From the NCBI GenBank assembly GCA_011772495.1, contig WVZL01000028.1, forward strand, positions 1 through 36,767: a stretch of DNA of 36,767 bases. Reading direction: 5' to 3'. Below are positions 33,024-36,767 of the stretch, one piece after another (within the stretch, counting starts at the first letter, position 1; each line of letters begins with the position of its first letter). A program made the position numbers and the translations under genes. This DNA is from Candidatus Aminicenantota bacterium. GTDB lineage: Bacteria > Acidobacteriota > Aminicenantia > Aminicenantales > Aminicenantaceae. The notes under the pieces were generated by a model. The model did not search any database, was not told the origin of the DNA, and saw only the letters and a list, made by a program, of their open reading frames with translations.

Positions 33024-34012
33024 GCGGGGTGGCCGTCAGTGTAGCCTGGCTGCATCCAGGCTAGGTTTCGTCCTTCAAAGAAGGGCTTCAGGTCTGCCTG
33101 GATTTTCTTCATTTCTTCTGGCTTCATCTTCTTGAAACTCTTCAACAAGGCAATGTTCTTCTTCAAGACTTCAAGGCTGTCCGTGCCGATGACTGCGCAG
33201 TGAACATGGGGAAGGCTTAAAGCATAGCGAATCAACTCTTCGGCTGAAAGCCCTTCGACCGTCTCTCTCGGCCGGATGACCTTCATTGCCAGAATCCCCA
33301 TCTTCTTTCTCGCTGCAGCCGGAATGGCTTCTTTCTCAAAATCACCTATGCGTTCTGCATAATGATTGAGAGCGATAATCATGGTGTCAAAGTCATAGCG
33401 GTTGGCCATGGCCATCATCGATTCTGCAGATAGGTGGCCTGAATAACCGATGAACCGAGTCACCTTTTCGTCTTTTAATTTATTGAGGGCTTTGAGCACG
33501 CCATCCTTGGCGCCGATTTTCTCTACATTTTCCAAGGACTGGACGTTGTGAATCTGGTAGAGGTCCAGATGGTCGGTCTGCAGGCGTTTCAAGCTTTCCT
33601 CCAGATGACGCATAGCACCGTCATAGGTTCGTTCCCCTACTTTGGAGGCCAGGAAGACTTTTTTCCGGCGGTTTTTTAAAACCAAGCCATAGCGTTCTTC
33701 GCTGACCACACCCTCGTACACATAATCATGGGCTGTGTCCCAGTAATAAAGGCCGTTGTCGAGAGCATGGTTCAACAGTTCGATGCTCTTTTCTGGGTCT
33801 TTGATCGTGCAAAATCGGCTGCCCCCACCTATGGCGATGAGGGGAACAATCACCCCTGTCTTGCCCAACATGCGGGTAGGCAGACCTTTGGCGTCAAAGG
33901 CCCGCTTCTTTTTGGCTGAGAATAGATCTCGAGAGGATATGGCCCCGAGGGCAGCGGCTGTGGTCAAACATTTTTTAAAGAAATCACGGCGTTTGATAAT
34001 GTTGTCTTCCAC
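33020..34012 (-). CDS. Tat-exported aldo/keto reductase
   Basis: 330 residues from a GTG at 34012, which has AAGGAG seven bases upstream. The first 35 residues carry a twin-arginine signal (KRRDFFKKCLTTAAALGA), so the folded NADP-type enzyme would be exported. The catalytic tetrad is intact: D92 and Y97 in YWDTAHDYVYEG, K124 in LASKVGE, H155 in YQIHNVQ. Exported aldo/keto reductases of this type are frequent in Acidobacteriota and Planctomycetota genomes; their reductant outside the cytoplasm is unclear. The gene overlaps nagB by four bases at the stops and is 120 bp downstream of the jelly-roll protein gene. Likely substrate: a sugar or sugar lactone. Confidence 0.86.
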   Translation of the reverse strand: MEDNIIKRRDFFKKCLTTAAALGAISSRDLFSAKKKRAFDAKGLPTRMLGKTGVIVPLIAIGGGSRFCTIKDPEKSIELLNHALDNGLYYWDTAHDYVYEGVVSEERYGLVLKNRRKKVFLASKVGERTYDGAMRHLEESLKRLQTDHLDLYQIHNVQSLENVEKIGAKDGVLKALNKLKDEKVTRFIGYSGHLSAESMMAMANRYDFDTMIIALNHYAERIGDFEKEAIPAAARKKMGILAMKVIRPRETVEGLSAEELIRYALSLPHVHCAVIGTDSLEVLKKNIALLKSFKKMKPEEMKKIQADLKPFFEGRNLAWMQPGYTDGHPA

Positions 34013-34132
34013 AGCAGGTCTCCTTATTAAAAATGTTTAGGTTAATCTTAATGCATTCAGGAGTGAAAAATAAAGAGAATTTCCTGGCTCTCTCTCTAAA
34101 TTTTTAAGCAACATTCAATTTTTCCTAACGGA

Positions 34133-34852
34133 TTAATCCTTACCTTTATATATTTTTCCCCACAGCTTAATATCGTCAAAGCTTCCCGTGTCATCAAAAG
34201 AGCCTAGACCTACCTGTCCATGACCTAATGTTTTATCCACGGCCGTTAAGATTGGGCTTGTCATGTCATCCATGTAGACCATGATCTTCCCTGTCTCTGC
34301 ATTACAGGTGACTTTAAAATCGTGAAACCTTAAATCATTCATCCGGGCCGTGGAATGACCGGGTGGTTCGCGGTTGATCTTTACCCGATCACGGCCGTTT
34401 ACCAACCCGATGATATTATGCAACTCGTCACTGACTGCCGAAAAGTGGACATAATAGAAATGGGTGGGATCCTGGTAATGAAAAATGACATCCACATCAC
34501 GATGCATGTTAGCCGGGTCTGCATGGCATTTGATTCGTCCCGTAAAGACAAAGCTGGTCACATCGAAGTCCTTTAAGATCGCACGCGAAGTCGGTGCCCT
34601 GACTTTACCCGGAAGGCCGGGCGCTGTAAGACGATAGACCAGAGAACCTTCCTCTTCGGCCACCTCCCAGTGATCCAGGATGTCGGGGTGCCATCCTTTA
34701 GCATCGCCATCCTCAAAATCATCGCTGACCAAGAGAGGGAGATCTTTCAATGACTCTGATGGTACCGTCTCAATCGTCTCAGAATCAATGCAAAGAAAAA
34801 AAAACATCAACGCTCCCAGGAGAGCCACCAAAGTAACTGAGTGTCTGACCAT
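34133..34852 (-). CDS. Secreted jelly-roll (DUF1080/LamG-like) protein
   Basis: 239 residues from ATG 34852 (AAGGAG 6 bases upstream; a GTG at 34855 adds one residue). The signal peptide (~1-22) ends in LCIDS; C21 might be lipidated but the lipobox is weak. The mature part is beta-rich with the order of DUF1080 / concanavalin-like domains: DDFEDGDAKGWHP at the start, FTGRIKCHA in the middle, FYYVHFSA, and the closing strand VGLGSFDDTGSFDDIKLWGK. DUF1080 members include 3-keto-glycoside hydrolases, but catalytic residues cannot be assigned, so it may only bind glycans. It begins 11 bases after the GH20 stop, so the pair is co-transcribed. Confidence 0.72.
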   Translation of the reverse strand: MVRHSVTLVALLGALMFFFLCIDSETIETVPSESLKDLPLLVSDDFEDGDAKGWHPDILDHWEVAEEEGSLVYRLTAPGLPGKVRAPTSRAILKDFDVTSFVFTGRIKCHADPANMHRDVDVIFHYQDPTHFYYVHFSAVSDELHNIIGLVNGRDRVKINREPPGHSTARMNDLRFHDFKVTCNAETGKIMVYMDDMTSPILTAVDKTLGHGQVGLGSFDDTGSFDDIKLWGKIYKGKD

Positions 34853-34863
34853 CACTGACTCCT

Positions 34864-36767
34864 TTAAAGGATCTCTCTTTCTAGACTTTTAGCTGTATTT
34901 ACGAGCTTACGGATAGCGGGAACGATCATGATCACCAGCTCATACTCTGGCCTTTTCGGACGTTCTAGAAGAGAAGATGCGTTTTCCACCCAAGCCTGCT
35001 GAGGCGGCTTCTTGCTCTCCAGATAATCCAGGGCCTGGAGCCCAGCCTCAGCCAACGAAGTTAAGTCCTCTGAGAGGGGAAGTATCTCCTTAAGGAGAAG
35101 AGACACCTCCAAGATGGGTTTCAATTTGGAGTGATTGTCCCGCCATTCGATCAGCCACTCCCTTATGATCTCTTTATTGGTCTTGTATTGAGGAGCGTCA
35201 GCCAGCATTTCATCAACCAGGTTGCGGAATTTCCTGGCTCTATGGCTTTCAGGACGAGCCGCATCGACCAGGCGGTTTAAAGGTGTCATCTGGGTGTATA
35301 CATGAGTGTTTCCCCGTGTGTAGAACTTAACTGGCTCTACGATATCAGCCAGGACCTTAAGGGGATCAAGGTGGTATTTTCCCGATAAGCGCTCCAGCAT
35401 CTTCGGATAACTGGACCGATGAGTAATTCCCAGCTGTTCCAAGCCTTGGCTTATAACCTCGAGGCGGCGGTACATGTCCTCAACATCTTGGACCTCCTGC
35501 GGAGACCAGAACCGCTCGGCGATACAGGCTGTTCTCGGCCAGATACGGGAATCAATGTTTTCAGGGGTGACATACTCAGCCCACATGCAGGCCTCGCCAC
35601 CCAGAATTCGGACTCTTTCCTCTGGGTTTAAGTTGGCTGCTTCTTTGCCCAGGGGATCGACCTGGTAGTGCTGAGATGCTGACAGAATGTGATCCAAGTA
35701 GTAGCCATGGGATAGAATCCCCATGTATCCTTGACGGGCAGATTTGGCTAAAGACTCTTGCCCCCGCCAGCTCTGCACGACGATGTCCTGGGGAAGGTCT
35801 GGATGGAAGATTTCGTCCCATCCCACCATCTTTTTTCCGTGTTTTTTGAGGATCGCTTGAATCCTTTGATTGAAGTAGGCTTGAAGGTCATGATTATCCT
35901 TCATATTATTTTTACGCTTGAAGGCCGCAATACTGGGATTGGTGTTCCAATGTGCGCCATTGACTTCGTCGCCGCCAATATGAAAGTACTCGTCAGGGAA
36001 GAGCTTCGTCATCTCACCCAGAAAGAAATCAAGGAAAGTGTAAACTTCTTCCCGGGTAGGATCCATACAGGGATCATGAATGCCCCAATAACGCTCGATC
36101 GAATACAGACCTTGAATACTGGCCAACCCAGGATAACCCACGAACCAGGACGTGCTGTGACCGGGCATGTCAAACTCGGGAACTACCCGGATCCCACGGT
36201 CACGGGCGTAGCCTAAGATCTCTTTTATCTGCTCTTGGGTGTAGTAGTTCCCGTCTGAACCCATCTCATGAAGCTTGGGAAAGTTCTTGCTTTCCACCCG
36301 AAATCCCTGGTCTTCTGAAAGGTGCCAGTGAAGGACATTCAGTTTCACCGCGGCCATGGCATCTAGATTGCGCTTGATAACCTCAGGAGGCATCCAGTGC
36401 CGACAGACATCTATCAGCAATCCTCTCCAGGGAAAACGAGGTTGGTCCTGGATCATAACCGCCGGTATATGAAATCCCTCTGAATCTCTGCCCACCAGCT
36501 GGAGCAAGGTTTCGATTCCTCTCAGAACGCCAACTGGGGTAGAAGCGCTGAGATGACCTCGGGCAGGATTGACTTCAAGAGCATAGGATTCGTCCTCGTT
36601 CAGGGATTGGACTTTTTCCCCTGGACCTCGACAACTTATCTGAAGAATAGCCTTAGAAGCATCCTTTTCTACCTCCACGGCCAGAGTCATACCAGTCTGC
36701 ACGCTCAACCGCTTTATCATTCTGTGCACGGCTCTTTCCAAGCGCGGTTCTTGGTGGCCAGCCAATG
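34864..36767 (-). CDS. GH20 beta-N-acetylhexosaminidase (partial, 5' end outside window)
   Basis: The frame is open to the right edge, so the N-terminus and any signal peptide are missing; 634 codons are visible. Residues ~1-105 are the C-terminal part of the GH20b beta domain. The (beta/alpha)8 catalytic domain starts at RFPWRGLLIDVCRHWMPPEV, continues with NVLHWHLSEDQGFRVESK and VVPEFDMPGHS, and holds the catalytic D266-E267 pair in FHIGGDEVNG (numbered from a TTG at 36765). After ~470 follows a helical C-terminal extension of about 160 residues of unclear role. It removes terminal GlcNAc or GalNAc with substrate assistance by the acetamido group, so it should convert GH18 products to monosaccharide. 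Confidence 0.93.
   Translation of the reverse strand, partial: LAGHQEPRLERAVHRMIKRLSVQTGMTLAVEVEKDASKAILQISCRGPGEKVQSLNEDESYALEVNPARGHLSASTPVGVLRGIETLLQLVGRDSEGFHIPAVMIQDQPRFPWRGLLIDVCRHWMPPEVIKRNLDAMAAVKLNVLHWHLSEDQGFRVESKNFPKLHEMGSDGNYYTQEQIKEILGYARDRGIRVVPEFDMPGHSTSWFVGYPGLASIQGLYSIERYWGIHDPCMDPTREEVYTFLDFFLGEMTKLFPDEYFHIGGDEVNGAHWNTNPSIAAFKRKNNMKDNHDLQAYFNQRIQAILKKHGKKMVGWDEIFHPDLPQDIVVQSWRGQESLAKSARQGYMGILSHGYYLDHILSASQHYQVDPLGKEAANLNPEERVRILGGEACMWAEYVTPENIDSRIWPRTACIAERFWSPQEVQDVEDMYRRLEVISQGLEQLGITHRSSYPKMLERLSGKYHLDPLKVLADIVEPVKFYTRGNTHVYTQMTPLNRLVDAARPESHRARKFRNLVDEMLADAPQYKTNKEIIREWLIEWRDNHSKLKPILEVSLLLKEILPLSEDLTSLAEAGLQALDYLESKKPPQQAWVENASSLLERPKRPEYELVIMIVPAIRKLVNTAKSLEREIL

Overview
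This window is a carbohydrate-utilisation island from a Gram-negative bacterium. TonB-dependent transport, Tat-exported and secreted hydrolases, a GWxTD-domain protein, and TPR fusions to a CarboxypepD-type domain and to a sulfatase fold occur together. From family knowledge this combination suggests Candidatus Aminicenantes or a related Acidobacteriota lineage. That is an inference; no rRNA or tRNA is present to prove it.

Layout. 1-688 (-): 5' part of an O-methyltransferase, cut by the window edge. 689-1211: gene-poor spacer. 1212-5872 (+): class V aminotransferase, aldo/keto reductase and a secreted GH9 enzyme. 5898-6037: repeat hairpin between convergent genes. 6109-10462 (-): GWxTD/TPR protein, then (in transcription order) an SSS symporter followed by three small membrane proteins, two of them only 38 and 29 residues. 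10673-10703: terminator hairpin. 10721-15199 (-): TonB receptor and a NagC/XylR-type ROK repressor with a recognisable promoter and operator. 15403-15457: tandem repeat. 15456-26887 (-): TPR protein, sulfatase-fold TPR protein, GH116, NagA, ChbG-like deacetylase, MFS transporter, SIS-domain protein and ROK sugar kinase. 27030-27278: inverted-repeat element. 27289-31986 (-): GH42-like, GH18 and GH105-like enzymes. 32214-33023 (+): NagB. 33020-36767 (-): Tat-exported aldo/keto reductase, a jelly-roll secreted protein and a GH20 hexosaminidase cut by the right edge.

How it fits together. GH18, GH20 and possibly GH116 and GH9 would release N-acetylglucosamine or glucosamine and short oligosaccharides outside the cytoplasm. 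The TonB receptor and the MFS and SSS carriers would import them. The ROK kinase would phosphorylate GlcNAc, NagA would deacetylate GlcNAc-6-P and NagB would deaminate and isomerise GlcN-6-P to fructose-6-P. The ROK repressor is the obvious regulator. GH105-like, GH42-like and GH9 enzymes plus two aldo/keto reductases suggest a heteroglycan rather than plain chitin.

Best candidates for something undescribed: the structured 249-bp element at 27030-27278, the microproteins coupled to the symporter, the ROK operator pair, the sulfatase-fold protein lacking the formylglycine motif, the GH105-like protein lacking the usual Arg, and the dispersed ggggacggttctatttt repeats that form intergenic hairpins. 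No CRISPR, tRNA, rRNA or intact insertion sequence was seen.
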